In this document: positions 24,759 to 32,599 of the stretch, in pieces
Layout: each line of letters opens with the position of its first letter
Position numbering within the stretch: the first letter of the stretch is position 1
NCBI GenBank assembly: GCA_902778925.1
Contig: CACYZN010000031.1
Location: 485 to 43,274 of the forward strand
DNA length: 42,790 bases
Source: an uncultured Bacteroidota bacterium
Lineage (GTDB): Bacteria > Bacteroidota > Bacteroidia > Bacteroidales > P3
Direction: 5' to 3'
Position numbers and translations under genes: made by a program
Notes under the pieces: generated by a model
Told to the model about the DNA's origin: nothing
What the model saw: only the letters and a program-made list of their open reading frames with translations
The model's database searches: none

Positions 24759-25665
24759 CCCCACCCTCATCACCATCCTGGGCCCGACGGCGACCGGCAA
24801 GACCGCCCTGGCCGCCGAGGTGGCCTACCGCCTGCACGGCGAGGTAATCAGCGCCGACTCGCGCCAGGTGTTCCGCGGCATGGACCTCGGCACCGGCAAG
24901 GACCTCGACGACTACCACCTGCACGGCACCGACATACCCTATCACCTCATCGACATCTGCGACCCCCACGAAGAGTACAACGCCTACCGCTTCATGGGCG
25001 ATTTCCGCACGGCATTCCTCGACATCGTGTCGCGCCGGCGCCAACCCATCATGTGCGGCGGCACCGGCCTCTATGTCGACGCTGTGGTGCGCGGCTACCA
25101 CCTGCCCGACGCGCCGGTCGACCCCGCTTTCCGTGCCTCGCTGGCCGACCGCACCGACGAGGAGCTCACCGCTCGCCTGGCATCGCTCATCAAGTTGCAC
25201 AACCACACCGACACCGAGACCCGCGACCGCCTGGTGCGCGCCCTCGAGATACAGGAGTTCGCACTGCACCACCCCGACGCCTACATACAGATGCCCCCGA
25301 TGCAGCACCGCGTGTTCGGCGTGGCACTGCCCCGCGAGGTGATCATAGCCCGCATCGAAGCACGTCTGCGTCAACGCCTCGACCAAGGCATGACCGACGA
25401 GGTGCAGCGCCTGCTCGACAGCGGGGTGCCGGCGGCTCGGCTGCTCAAGTTCGGATTGGAGTACCGCCATGTAACCCTCTTCCTCACCGGACAGTGTTCG
25501 CGCGACGAGATGTTCGAGCACCTGTTCACCGATATACGCCGGTTCGCCAAGCGGCAGATGACATGGTTCCGCCGCATGGAGCGCAACGGAGTGCCGATAC
25601 ACTGGATCGACGGCACGCTCGACACCGCAGCCCGTGCCGACCGCCTGCTCGAGGTATTACAGTAA
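24751..25665 (+). CDS. miaA: tRNA dimethylallyltransferase
   Basis: 304 residues from the ATG at 24751, which overlaps the end of the previous gene by eight bases. P-loop G-P-T-A-T-G-K-T (residues 11-18), the D-S-R-Q-V-F motif, the C-G-G-T-G-L-Y stretch, and the closing K-R-Q-M-T-W-F-R-R are all present. It adds the isopentenyl group to A37 of tRNAs that read UNN codons. It starts a tight run of small enzyme genes (gaps of five, three, minus four and two bases). Confidence 0.93.
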   Translation: MSNPTLITILGPTATGKTALAAEVAYRLHGEVISADSRQVFRGMDLGTGKDLDDYHLHGTDIPYHLIDICDPHEEYNAYRFMGDFRTAFLDIVSRRRQPIMCGGTGLYVDAVVRGYHLPDAPVDPAFRASLADRTDEELTARLASLIKLHNHTDTETRDRLVRALEIQEFALHHPDAYIQMPPMQHRVFGVALPREVIIARIEARLRQRLDQGMTDEVQRLLDSGVPAARLLKFGLEYRHVTLFLTGQCSRDEMFEHLFTDIRRFAKRQMTWFRRMERNGVPIHWIDGTLDTAARADRLLEVLQ

Positions 25666-25670
25666 ACACT

Positions 25671-26150
25671 ATGGCAAAGATTAACAAGACCAACGCCGCC
25701 CGTCTGCTCGACCAGCTGAAGATAGCCTACGAGCTTATCCCCTATGAGGTGGACGAGGAGCATCTTGGCGCAGAACATACTGCCGAAGTGCTGGGCGAGC
25801 CCATCGAACATATATTCAAGACCCTCGTGCTGCGCGGCGACCGCACGGGCCTCTTCGTCTGCGTCATCCCCAGCGCCGAGGAGGTGGACCTCAAAAAGGC
25901 CGCCCGGGTGACGGGCAACAAGAAGGTGGAGATGATACACGTCAAGGAGTTGCTGCCGCTGACGGGCTACATCCGTGGCGGCTGCTCGCCCATTGGCATG
26001 AAAAAGCCTCTGCCCACCTGGTTCCACCAGACTGTGACGGACTACGACACCGTCTACTGCAGCGCCGGCCAGCGCGGCCTGCAGTTCCGCCTCGGCCCGC
26101 AAGACCTCGTCCGCGCCGCCCACGGCACCCTCGCCGACCTCATTGTCTAA
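25671..26150 (+). CDS. ybaK: Cys-tRNA(Pro) deacylase, YbaK/EbsC family
   Basis: 159 residues. The start K-T-N-A-A-R-L-L-D, the K-T-L-V-L-R-G-D segment, the catalytic Lys region A-A-R-V-T-G-N-K-K-V-E-M and the G-Y-I-R-G-G-C-S-P-I-G-M-K-K motif match YbaK. The enzyme hydrolyses cysteine mischarged on tRNA-Pro. It follows miaA by five bases, so two tRNA-quality genes are side by side. Confidence 0.92.
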   Translation: MAKINKTNAARLLDQLKIAYELIPYEVDEEHLGAEHTAEVLGEPIEHIFKTLVLRGDRTGLFVCVIPSAEEVDLKKAARVTGNKKVEMIHVKELLPLTGYIRGGCSPIGMKKPLPTWFHQTVTDYDTVYCSAGQRGLQFRLGPQDLVRAAHGTLADLIV

Positions 26151-26153
26151 TAT

Positions 26154-26732
26154 ATGATCGAAACCGAGCGCCATCCATTGCAGCCCTTTCTGCCGCCCAA
26201 CGCGCGGCTGTTGATGCTCGGCAGCTTCCCGCCACCGCGTCGTCGCTGGGCTATGGACTTCTTCTACCCCAATAGGACAAACCAGATGTGGAGCATCTTC
26301 GGCCTCGTCTTCTTCGGCGACGCCGAACGGCTAGTGGATGCCACGCACAAGACGTTCCGACTCCTCGACATTCAGTCTCTACTGCTCGAAAAAGGCATAG
26401 CCATATACGATACCGCCTGCGCCGTGCGCCGACTGAGCGGCAATGCCTCGGACAAAGACCTCGAGATAGTCGAGAAGACCGACATACCTGCCTTGCTCTC
26501 GCAGATACCCGCGTGCCACGACATAGTCTGCACCGGCCAAAAGAGCTTCTCCGCCCTCACCGACGACTATGGCGTCCCCGTCCCGAAGATGGGCTGTTAC
26601 AACAAGTTTGCCATTGCTGACCGAGAGATGCGCCTCTGGCGCATGCCCTCCTCTTCCCGCGCCTTCCCCATGCCCTTGGCCGAGAAAGCCTCGTATTACC
26701 GCGAAATGATGACCCAAATAGGAATAATATGA
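26154..26732 (+). CDS. uracil-DNA glycosylase superfamily protein
   Basis: 192 residues. The stretch M-L-G-S-F-P-P-P-R-R-R-W near residue 20 followed by F-F-Y-P-N-R-T-N-Q-M-W resembles motif 1 of mismatch-type uracil-DNA glycosylases (G-S-x-P followed by the aromatic and Asn residues). V-C-T-G-Q-K-S-F near 125 and the M-P-S-S-S-R-A motif near 164 fit the later strand and the DNA-intercalating motif. It probably removes damaged bases; the exact base is unknown. It ends with an ATGA overlap on the next gene. Confidence 0.75.
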   Translation: MIETERHPLQPFLPPNARLLMLGSFPPPRRRWAMDFFYPNRTNQMWSIFGLVFFGDAERLVDATHKTFRLLDIQSLLLEKGIAIYDTACAVRRLSGNASDKDLEIVEKTDIPALLSQIPACHDIVCTGQKSFSALTDDYGVPVPKMGCYNKFAIADREMRLWRMPSSSRAFPMPLAEKASYYREMMTQIGII

Positions 26733-27376
26733 CATTACAGGAAGCTATCGTCGCACGGCATTCGGTGCGGCAATATCAGGAGAAGCCCATCGAAGCCACA
26801 GTTATCGACCGCCTCAACGAGGAGATAGCCCGCTGCAACAAAGAGGGCGGGCTGCACATACAGCTTGTGCTCGACGAGCCCAATGCATTTACCGGCGGCA
26901 TGGTAAAGTACGGCAAATTCAAGGGCGTGCGCAACTACCTGGCCATGGTGGGACCCAAGGGAGCCGACGAGGCCATAGGCTACTATGGCCAGCACCTTGT
27001 GCTGTTGGCCCAGACGTTGGGATTGAACAGCTGCTGGGTGGGCATGTCGGTGGGCAAGCAGCCCGACCGCTACCAGGTTGCCGCCGGCGAGAAGATGCAC
27101 TGCGTCGTCGCCCTTGGCTACGGTGCCAACCAAGGCGTGCAACACCCCATGCGACCTATGGAGAAGTTCATCAAGGCCTCGATGCCGCTGCCCGACTGGT
27201 TCCGTCGCGGTATGGAAGCCGCCGTTCTGGCTCCCACGGCTGTGCACCAGCAGAGGTTCGAATTTGAGCTGGTCGACGACCACACCGTGGGCTGGGCCAA
27301 ACTCGACCTCGGCATCGTCAAATACAACTTCGAAGTCGCCGCCGGCAAGGAAAACTTCGCCTGGAAGAAAGCATAA
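26729..27376 (+). CDS. nitroreductase family protein
   Basis: 215 residues. The FMN-binding start A-I-V-A-R-H-S-V-R-Q-Y, the central Y-G-Q-H-L-V-L-L-A-Q-T-L-G-L-N-S-C-W-V-G and the later V-V-A-L-G-Y-G are the marks of the family. It would be a cytoplasmic FMN-dependent oxidoreductase using NAD(P)H; the substrate is unknown. Its start overlaps the previous stop by four bases and the next ORF begins two bases after its stop. Confidence 0.85.
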   Translation: MTLQEAIVARHSVRQYQEKPIEATVIDRLNEEIARCNKEGGLHIQLVLDEPNAFTGGMVKYGKFKGVRNYLAMVGPKGADEAIGYYGQHLVLLAQTLGLNSCWVGMSVGKQPDRYQVAAGEKMHCVVALGYGANQGVQHPMRPMEKFIKASMPLPDWFRRGMEAAVLAPTAVHQQRFEFELVDDHTVGWAKLDLGIVKYNFEVAAGKENFAWKKA

Positions 27377-27378
27377 AC

Positions 27379-28166
27379 ATGAAACATGCTGCCCTTTATC
27401 CGATAGTTGCTCTGCTGGGGCTTTTGTCCCTGACAGGCTGTCGGACACAGGAATATGTGGTACACGGCCCCGAAGGTGGCATCGCCTTCGAGGTAACACT
27501 GCCCGAAGGCTTCGACACCACCACTGACCGCTGCCCGCTGGTGATACTGATGCACGGTATTTTCTCTAGCAAGGACTCCGCTTCGACTTCGACGGACAGG
27601 GGAAGAGCGAAGGTCGCAAACAGGACATGACCATCGAGAAGGAACTGGCAGATGCTCGCGCCATCTGGAACTACGTGCAGGGCTTGCCTTATATTAGCGC
27701 GGTGGGGCTGCTAGGGCACTCGCAAGGAGGTGTAGTGGCCTCAATGACGTCAGGACGGTTGGCGACCGAAGGTGGCAATGTCCCCACCGGAGTAGTACTT
27801 TTGGCGCCGGGCTCCGTCATCAAGGAGGCCTGCCAAGGAGGCAAGTTCTTCAACGCCCGCTTCGACCCCAAGAACCCGCCTGAATACATTCGCTGTTGGG
27901 GTCTGTATAAGCTCGGCCGCGAATATCTTGTAACCACCCAACAAATCGATATCTATGGCACCGCAGCTGCCTACGGCGGTCCCGTGCTCCTGCTTCATGG
28001 CGACCGCGACGGCATAGTGCCCATGTGGTGCAGCGAGCGATTCAAGCAGACCTACGGCGACCGTGCCACCCTCAAGGTCGTCGAAGGCGAGAACCACACC
28101 ATCACCCGCCGCCGCAACGAGGTCATAGCCCACACGGTGGACTTCTTCAAGCAGGCGTTCAACTAA
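27379..28166 (+). pseudogene. alpha/beta hydrolase lipoprotein, frameshifted by an internal deletion
   Basis: Two overlapping pieces make one gene. 27379-27630 gives a lipoprotein signal (L-L-S-L-T-G-C, Cys21) and runs to I-L-M-H-G-I-F-S-S-K-D-S, then leaves the frame. The other frame resumes at 27579 with R-F-D-F-D-G-Q-G-K-S-E-G and continues to 28166 with the nucleophile motif G-H-S-Q-G-G, the acid D in H-G-D-R-D-G and the His in G-E-N-H-T-I. The segment that normally joins these parts (about 15-20 residues) is absent and the frame shifts at about 27575-27580. As read, no full enzyme is made, unless this is a sequencing or assembly error. A restart at 27627 would lack the oxyanion region. 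Confidence 0.8.
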
Positions 28167-28228
28167 AAAGGGCCGACCAACAGCAACATCCCCATCTATA
28201 AAAGCGACAGCGCAAGGACATAAAATAT

Positions 28229-28256
28229 GGGGTTGCAAGTCAATACTTGCAACCCC
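28229..28256. terminator. hairpin between converging genes
   Basis: A perfect 12-bp stem (28229-28240 with 28245-28256, loop CAAT). T-runs are weak on both sides (ATATTTTA on the minus strand). It probably ends both the hydrolase transcript and the minus-strand pair that starts with the small lipoprotein ORF. Confidence 0.65.
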
Positions 28257-28277
28257 GTACCACATTGAAGGATTTGA

Positions 28278-28589
28278 TTATCGCTTGTCCTGTACACCAT
28301 ACTTGATCCACTCGTACTGCGGGTAGTGGCCTTTGACGGCTTTACGCATTGTTAGCATCTGTGCCTTTAGGTCAGCAATCAAATCCATGTTCTCGTGCGC
28401 CTTATTATTGGCCTGCCGACGCAGTTCATCCACTTCGGCGTCCTTTTGCCGCAGGGCCTTGGCAGCTTCTTCAAGACGGTTGAGGGCATCGGTGGTGATG
28501 CCGAGTTCTTGTGCCTCTTTGAGGTGTTTCCGCAGACCGGCCACGAGCACATCTGCCTTGTCGATTTCGTTCAAGTTTGTTACTGACAT
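28278..28589 (-). CDS. small coiled-coil protein of unknown function
   Basis: 103 residues, mostly helical and charged, with a heptad pattern from about residue 20 to 85 (L-R-K-H-L-K-E-A, L-N-R-L-E-E-A-A-K-A-L, V-D-E-L-R-R-Q) and an aromatic end (G-H-Y-P-Q-Y-E-W-I-K-Y-G). No signal peptide or membrane segment. It follows the DUF2798-like membrane gene after 33 bases. I do not recognise a family. Confidence 0.6.
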   Translation of the reverse strand: MSVTNLNEIDKADVLVAGLRKHLKEAQELGITTDALNRLEEAAKALRQKDAEVDELRRQANNKAHENMDLIADLKAQMLTMRKAVKGHYPQYEWIKYGVQDKR

Positions 28590-28622
28590 AATAATTGTTT
28601 TTGGTGATTTATCATTGGTATT

Positions 28623-29270
28623 TTAATCTGTAGCGGCAATCTCGTCTTCGCGGATGATTACATCGGCAATGGCCTCTGCCTCATCTGATGGTTTGACTGT
28701 CTTGTCGCTATTCTGTTCGTTTCGTTGCGCTATGTTGCTGGCGAAAAGCCGGCGTATGACAAACCTCACAAAAGGCTGGACAAAAAACATCTGCGAGAAG
28801 TAGGCAAACGGCAGGTTGTAGCATACCAAACGGAACCAACGGCACAAAAAGTCGATGACGTCAAACCCTTTATAATAAGGGAAATAAAAGGCATCGGCCA
28901 ACAGGCTCATCGAAGGACACATAAGGCAAACGGTGGCCGTGATGATAGCTGACTCGAAAATCATCGGGTGGTTGCGGCGTGGGTCGAACTTGCGGCTGGC
29001 CAACCGGAAGGCAAGTGGACTTCCCATTGCCACTGCAAGCACAAATGCGCAAACCGTCTCAATGATAATCATCAGCCAGATAGGCATATAAGTGCCGAAC
29101 ATATAGACACCACCTTGACTGTCGAGAGCCTGCAGTACCGAGGTCGTTCCGGTTGCCTGCATCAAGCTGTCGCCCTCGATAACATACAGGCTATAAAATA
29201 CAAACAGGTGAACGGTAATGAATACCGTAATTAGAGCATAGACTAAATGCTGAGTTCGATTTTTTGACAT
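28623..29270 (-). CDS. DUF2798-like membrane protein
   Basis: 215 residues with four hydrophobic segments arranged as a duplicated pair (about 10-32 and 62-85, then 108-130 and 145-170). The second half carries V-C-L-M-C-P-S-M-S-L-L and later N-L-P-F-A-Y-F-x-Q-x-F-F-V-Q-P-F-V-R, which I recall from DUF2798 proteins. The C-terminal tail (180-215) is acidic. Function is unknown. It follows the small lipoprotein-like ORF at 29280-29429 after nine bases. Confidence 0.65.
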   Translation of the reverse strand: MSKNRTQHLVYALITVFITVHLFVFYSLYVIEGDSLMQATGTTSVLQALDSQGGVYMFGTYMPIWLMIIIETVCAFVLAVAMGSPLAFRLASRKFDPRRNHPMIFESAIITATVCLMCPSMSLLADAFYFPYYKGFDVIDFLCRWFRLVCYNLPFAYFSQMFFVQPFVRFVIRRLFASNIAQRNEQNSDKTVKPSDEAEAIADVIIREDEIAATD

Positions 29271-29279
29271 GGGATTAAT

Positions 29280-29429
29280 TTATTTAAAGGGGAAAATATA
29301 CTTATTTTGTCGGTCGTGCACATAATTGCCTCCAAGGAAAGGTGGCTTTCCTGTGCTGTGACAGTTGTTGAAAAAAGTCGCCAGTAGGGCGACAAGAATG
29401 GTCGATTTCTTGCATTTCTTGCGTATCAT
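29280..29429 (-). CDS. 49-residue lipoprotein-like small ORF
   Basis: Reads M-I-R-K-K-C-K-K-S-T-I-L-V-A-L-L-A-T, then F-F-N-N-C-H-S, and ends F-P-F-K. It has a basic start, a hydrophobic core and a Cys23 preceded by F-N-N, a loose lipobox, then a 26-residue mature part. It lies nine bases before the membrane gene at 29270, in the same direction, downstream of a TATCTTTG box. The strong signal-peptide pattern and the placement support it; lack of known relatives and short length limit confidence. Confidence 0.5.
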   Translation of the reverse strand: MIRKKCKKSTILVALLATFFNNCHSTGKPPFLGGNYVHDRQNKYIFPFK

Positions 29430-29540
29430 ACCCTGTATGTTGGTTATTTTTTCGGTCAATTATCAGCGTTTATCTGGAACCTTTAACTGACCCCGTTTCA
29501 GAGTATTATACGTCTCGGTAGATTATACGATAAACTGATG

Positions 29541-29548
29541 CAAAGATA
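29541..29548 (-). promoter_or_regulatory. -7 box of the small-lipoprotein/DUF2798 unit
   Basis: On the minus strand TATCTTTG followed by CA. It would give a leader of about 100 bases before the ATG at 29429. Confidence 0.5.
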
Positions 29549-29552
29549 ACTG

Positions 29553-29575
29553 TTTTTTTCTGAATCAGAAAAAAA
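29553..29575. promoter_or_regulatory. palindrome between two divergent promoters (candidate operator)
   Basis: Eleven bases (TTTTTTTCTGA), one central A, then the exact inverse complement. It lies between the minus box TATCTTTG (29541-29548) and the plus box TACTTTTG (29578-29585), almost centred. It covers the place where both -33 contacts would be. Confidence 0.5.
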
Positions 29576-29577
29576 AG

Positions 29578-29585
29578 TACTTTTG
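29578..29585 (+). promoter_or_regulatory. -7 box of the DUF1905 gene
   Basis: TACTTTTG matches TAnnTTTG and lies 17 bases before the ATG at 29603. Confidence 0.55.
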
Positions 29586-29602
29586 TTGCCGAAAAAAGAC
29601 AC

Positions 29603-29887
29603 ATGGATATGGAACACCGTTTCACAGCCTGCATCGAACGCAGCGGCGACATGGACGCCGCCTATGTGGTGGTGCCCGTCGACATCCGCAAGGAATACGG
29701 CCGGGGACGCCTCAAGGTGGAGGCCACCTTCGACGGCGAGCCCTATAGCGGCAGCGTGGTCAATATGGGCGTGAAGGATGCTGATGGCAACATCTGCTAC
29801 ATTATCGGCATCACCAAGGCCATCCGCCAGCGGATTGGCAAGAGCTTCGGCGACACGGTAGAGGTAACGCTCATCTGCGAAAATTAG
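29603..29887 (+). CDS. DUF1905 domain protein
   Basis: 94 residues. The run A-Y-V-V-V-P-V-D-I-R-K-E-Y-G-R-G-R-L-K-V with the later K-A-I-R-Q-R-I-G-K-S-F-G-D-T-V-E-V is the signature of DUF1905, a small beta-barrel fold of unknown role often seen fused to YdeI-type domains. A YdeI-family gene does occur in this window (39212-39802), but 10 kb away. The gene is alone in its direction; about 140 bases of AT-rich DNA follow without any feature I can support. Confidence 0.85.
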   Translation: MDMEHRFTACIERSGDMDAAYVVVPVDIRKEYGRGRLKVEATFDGEPYSGSVVNMGVKDADGNICYIIGITKAIRQRIGKSFGDTVEVTLICEN

Positions 29888-30027
29888 GGTCAAAAATGCT
29901 GTTTTATGATGCTTTTGCCTGTAAAAAATTACAATTTTTCGATATACTTACTAAAATATATTATCATAATACACAGTTATTTATAAAATATTTTTCAAAA
30001 TAATTTAGTTTATATCATAAACTTGTT

Positions 30028-30035
30028 TATTTTTG
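30028..30035 (+). promoter_or_regulatory. -7 box of the membrane protein/regulator pair
   Basis: TATTTTTG followed by CA fits TAnnTTTG, 84 bases before the ATG at 30119. The -33 region reads ATTTAG, weak. Confidence 0.5.
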
Positions 30036-30118
30036 CATCGTGATTTTTTGAAAGCTGCGCAGCAATTGAAAACGTCACAATGTATAAAAATAATGTAAAA
30101 CATTTTAACATTAAAAAA

Positions 30119-30754
30119 ATGGACCAAAACAAAGAAATGTCTGCTCAGGAGAGCTTGTCGCTCATCACCGAGACGCTGAACAGCAGCCGCAAGGAGATTA
30201 CGCGTCGCAGCGCGAGGTACTACCTACTGTGGGGCACGTTGCTTACGGTTTTATCATTAATAATCTACTTCCTGTGGAAACAGACAGATAGTGCCGCATG
30301 GAACTGCCTGTGGTTCGCCATGCCCGTGATAGGATGGATTGTGGAAAGGGCACTTCGCCACAGAGGCGAGCAAAACAACGTGCAGAACGACGTGAGCCGC
30401 ATAACCGGCGGCATCTGGGTCGCCTTTGGCATCTTTGCCTGCACGGTGGCGGCCTTCACGCTTGCCTATTCCTATGTTAGCGACGGTGCCCTTGAACTTG
30501 GCAGAACCATACGCGCTATGGTGTCGGTTGCAAGTCTCACGGCCGAGATTGTGCTGCTGTTCGGCTTGGCCGAAAGCGCCTGCGGCGTGGCGCTGAAGAA
30601 CTGGGCCATGAAGATTGCCGGATTTGTGACCGGCATCGGTGGCCTGGCCATCTATTACATCACCGGTGCCAACGAAGAGCAGTTGTTCATCTTCACCTTC
30701 GCCGGGCTGGTGCTGGTAGCTACCGGGCTGATTATCAAACATCAATACAAATAG
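30119..30754 (+). CDS. multi-pass membrane protein paired with a winged-helix regulator
   Basis: 211 residues from the ATG at 30119; an in-frame ATG at 30080 would add 13 unremarkable residues. A short soluble N-terminus with S-A-Q-E-S-L-S-L-I-T-E-T-L is followed by about six hydrophobic segments (near 35-55, 60-78, 100-125, 135-152, 163-182, 188-206). I do not recognise a named family. The following gene, four bases later, is a small winged-helix protein, a pairing common for genes that respond to membrane or drug stress. Function is unknown. Confidence 0.7.
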   Translation: MDQNKEMSAQESLSLITETLNSSRKEITRRSARYYLLWGTLLTVLSLIIYFLWKQTDSAAWNCLWFAMPVIGWIVERALRHRGEQNNVQNDVSRITGGIWVAFGIFACTVAAFTLAYSYVSDGALELGRTIRAMVSVASLTAEIVLLFGLAESACGVALKNWAMKIAGFVTGIGGLAIYYITGANEEQLFIFTFAGLVLVATGLIIKHQYK

Positions 30755-30758
30755 TCCT

Positions 30759-31049
30759 ATGTTACCCAAATTGGACCCGCTACTACACTCCGAGTTGCGT
30801 CTGGCTGTGATGTCGATACTGGCCGGCGTCGACGAGGCTGATTTCAACTACCTGAAGGAGCAAACTGGTGCCACTTCGGGCAACCTGAGCGTGCAGATTG
30901 ACAAGCTGGCCGAAGCAGGATACATTGCGGTGGAAAAAGGCTTCAAAGGGAAGATGCCACGCACCACCTGCAAGATCACCCCGTCGGGAACGGAGGGCTT
31001 TAGAAACTATGTCAAAGCGTTGAAAAAATATATCGCAGCAGGAAAATAA
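30759..31049 (+). CDS. winged-helix transcriptional regulator (HTH_34 type)
   Basis: 96 residues made of one winged-helix domain: helix with L-H-S-E-L-R-L-A-V-M-S-I-L, recognition region A-T-S-G-N-L-S-V-Q-I-D-K-L-A-E-A-G-Y-I, and a wing with K-G-F-K-G-K-M-P-R-T-T-C-K-I-T-P-S-G. This matches the PF13601-type regulators of 90-100 residues. It probably controls its own promoter and the membrane gene before it. Confidence 0.85.
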   Translation: MLPKLDPLLHSELRLAVMSILAGVDEADFNYLKEQTGATSGNLSVQIDKLAEAGYIAVEKGFKGKMPRTTCKITPSGTEGFRNYVKALKKYIAAGK

Positions 31050-31054
31050 TATAC

Positions 31055-31089
31055 AACGGGGATGTCCCGCTACTGGAAACATCCCCGTT
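31055..31089 (+). terminator. hairpin after the regulator gene
   Basis: A perfect 11-bp stem (31055-31065 with 31079-31089, 13-base loop), six bases after the regulator stop. No T-run follows, so it may be a weak terminator or an mRNA-stabilising hairpin before the DUF1294 gene. Confidence 0.5.
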
Positions 31090-31106
31090 AACTAAGAACC
31101 GCAATA

Positions 31107-31391
31107 ATGTACCCACAGATAGTCCTGTACTGCCTTTTGACGGTCAATATATTGACATTTATCACCTACGGCATCGACAAATACAAGGCGCGCCACAACC
31201 ATTGGCGTGTGCGCGAAGCAACGCTTCTGCTGCTTGCTGCACTCGGTGGCAGCATAGGTGCCTTGCTGGCGATGAGAGCTTTCCGCCACAAGACGCAGCA
31301 CAAGAAGTTCCGCTACGGGGTGCCTGCCATCCTGCTTGTACAGTTGGCTATTGCAGCGTTTTGTTACTACCGATACACCTCAATGGTGTAG
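31107..31391 (+). CDS. DUF1294 membrane protein
   Basis: 94 residues with about three hydrophobic segments. The motif Y-G-I-D-K-Y-K-A after the first segment, then R-V-R-E-A-T-L-L-L-L-A-A-L-G-G-S-I-G-A and the H-K-T-x-H-x-K-F-R-Y-G stretch are diagnostic for DUF1294. Function unknown. Its last 25 bases overlap the end of the converging epimerase gene. Confidence 0.88.
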   Translation: MYPQIVLYCLLTVNILTFITYGIDKYKARHNHWRVREATLLLLAALGGSIGALLAMRAFRHKTQHKKFRYGVPAILLVQLAIAAFCYYRYTSMV

Positions 31392-32257
31392 GCGAAGGTA
31401 TACTTCTCTTTCGGTGCCAGACGGTGGATATACTGGCGCGTGGATATGTCGCCGGTGAAGCCATAAGGGTCGCAGATGCCGCACCATGGCTCGAGGCAAA
31501 CGAACGGACAACCCTCCTTATGTGATGCCCAAATGCCGTAGGCTTCGGCCTGCTGGCAATCGACACCCAGCACCTCGCGACCTTCTTTGTCGCAAAGCAC
31601 CGCCTTTGTAACCTGTCCGCCCTCGAACATCAGCGCATCATGGGCGAAGGTGTCGGCAGTAATGGGCATACAATCAGCTATATTGACTATTGATCTAGGA
31701 ACACGATTGCCGTCATCTAGCGCCGACACCATAACCGGACCGACTGGATTACCCTCGCGGTCGTAATAGCGTATAAATCCATGCGTAGCGGCCTCGGCAT
31801 GATAGTCGGGCAATAAAAAGCCTGGATGAGCACCAATCTGGAAATAAGCATCGCATTCGTCTAGGTTCTCCACCGTCCAAATCACCTCCACAGCACTGCC
31901 ACTCAACCGATAGCATACCTCCAACCCTAGACGGTAGGGATATTGCCGTATTGCATCGTTACTCGATTGGATAAGCGTCATCGTCCCCACAATACCACAT
32001 TCACACATTCCTGCATTCACACATTCAAATTCGCTGTCGCGGGCGAAGCCGTGCTGCTTCATGGGGTAGGCCTTCCCGTCCACATGGAGCTCATTGTTGT
32101 ATGGCTTTCCCACTGCGGGGAAAAGTATTGGCGCATGGCGGTTCCAATAGGCGGGGTCGCCGCTCCAAAGGTATTCGCAACCCTCTTTCCGGAGACTCAC
32201 CTGCTCGGCGCCATGTGCCGCAACCTCGATGGTGATAATATCGTTGCTGAGTTTCAT
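31367..32257 (-). CDS. aldose 1-epimerase (galactose mutarotase) family protein
   Basis: 296 residues, one beta-sandwich domain. Seen: the Y-L-W-S-G-D-P-A-Y-W stretch, H-A-P-I-L-F-P-A-V-G, the H-G-F-A-R-D motif, I-G-A-H-P-G-F with the second His, and a late F-V-C-L-E-P-W containing the catalytic Glu. It interconverts sugar anomers; related YeaD proteins act on phosphosugars. Around residues 77-90 an octamer repeat (31998-32030) has been taken into the reading frame as E-C-V-N-A-G-M-C-E-C-G. It overlaps the cupin gene by four bases. Confidence 0.85.
   Translation of the reverse strand: MKLSNDIITIEVAAHGAEQVSLRKEGCEYLWSGDPAYWNRHAPILFPAVGKPYNNELHVDGKAYPMKQHGFARDSEFECVNAGMCECGIVGTMTLIQSSNDAIRQYPYRLGLEVCYRLSGSAVEVIWTVENLDECDAYFQIGAHPGFLLPDYHAEAATHGFIRYYDREGNPVGPVMVSALDDGNRVPRSIVNIADCMPITADTFAHDALMFEGGQVTKAVLCDKEGREVLGVDCQQAEAYGIWASHKEGCPFVCLEPWCGICDPYGFTGDISTRQYIHRLAPKEKYTFAYTIEVYR
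31998..32030. repeat. 8-bp-period array inside the epimerase gene
   Basis: The 13-mer CATTCACACATTC occurs at 31998-32010 and again at 32014-32026. On the coding strand the stretch reads as four units of eight ending in GAATG: TTTGAATG, TGTGAATG, CAGGAATG and TGTGAATG. Confidence 0.7.
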
Positions 32258-32595
32258 AAGGCTTTCAATTCAGGTACTATGGCGAAGAAGATTAGCGGCT
32301 CGGCGTCGCTGGCGTTGATAAGCGAGTGCGAATGCCCCACGGGGCAGTAGTGGCACTGGCCTGGAACAAGCCGTTCCTCGCCGTCGTCAAAGAGGCAGCG
32401 GGCTTCGCCGCCAAGGATGAAGATGATCTCGCTGTTGGTCTCGTGGCTGTGGTAGCCGATGGAGCAGCCGGGGTCGAGGCGTCCACGCATAATCTTGTTT
32501 TGCCCGTCGTTGAAGGTGCGGAACATCGTGTCGCCCTCGCCGCCTTTGAACTGCGGGTTGGCGATCTCTTCCATCTTATTGAAATCTATAACCAT
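32254..32595 (-). CDS. small cupin-domain protein
   Basis: 113 residues, a single cupin barrel. Motif 1 reads I-G-Y-H-S-H-E-T-N-S-E-I-I-F-I-L-G-G-E-A, giving two His and a Glu for a metal, and motif 2 reads V-P-G-Q-C-H-Y-C-P-V-G-H-S-H-S. It could be a small metal-dependent isomerase or sugar-binding regulator; no substrate can be given. It stands four bases after the carbonic anhydrase and overlaps the epimerase start (ATGA). Confidence 0.82.
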   Translation of the reverse strand: MVIDFNKMEEIANPQFKGGEGDTMFRTFNDGQNKIMRGRLDPGCSIGYHSHETNSEIIFILGGEARCLFDDGEERLVPGQCHYCPVGHSHSLINASDAEPLIFFAIVPELKAL

Positions 32596-32599
32596 ATTC

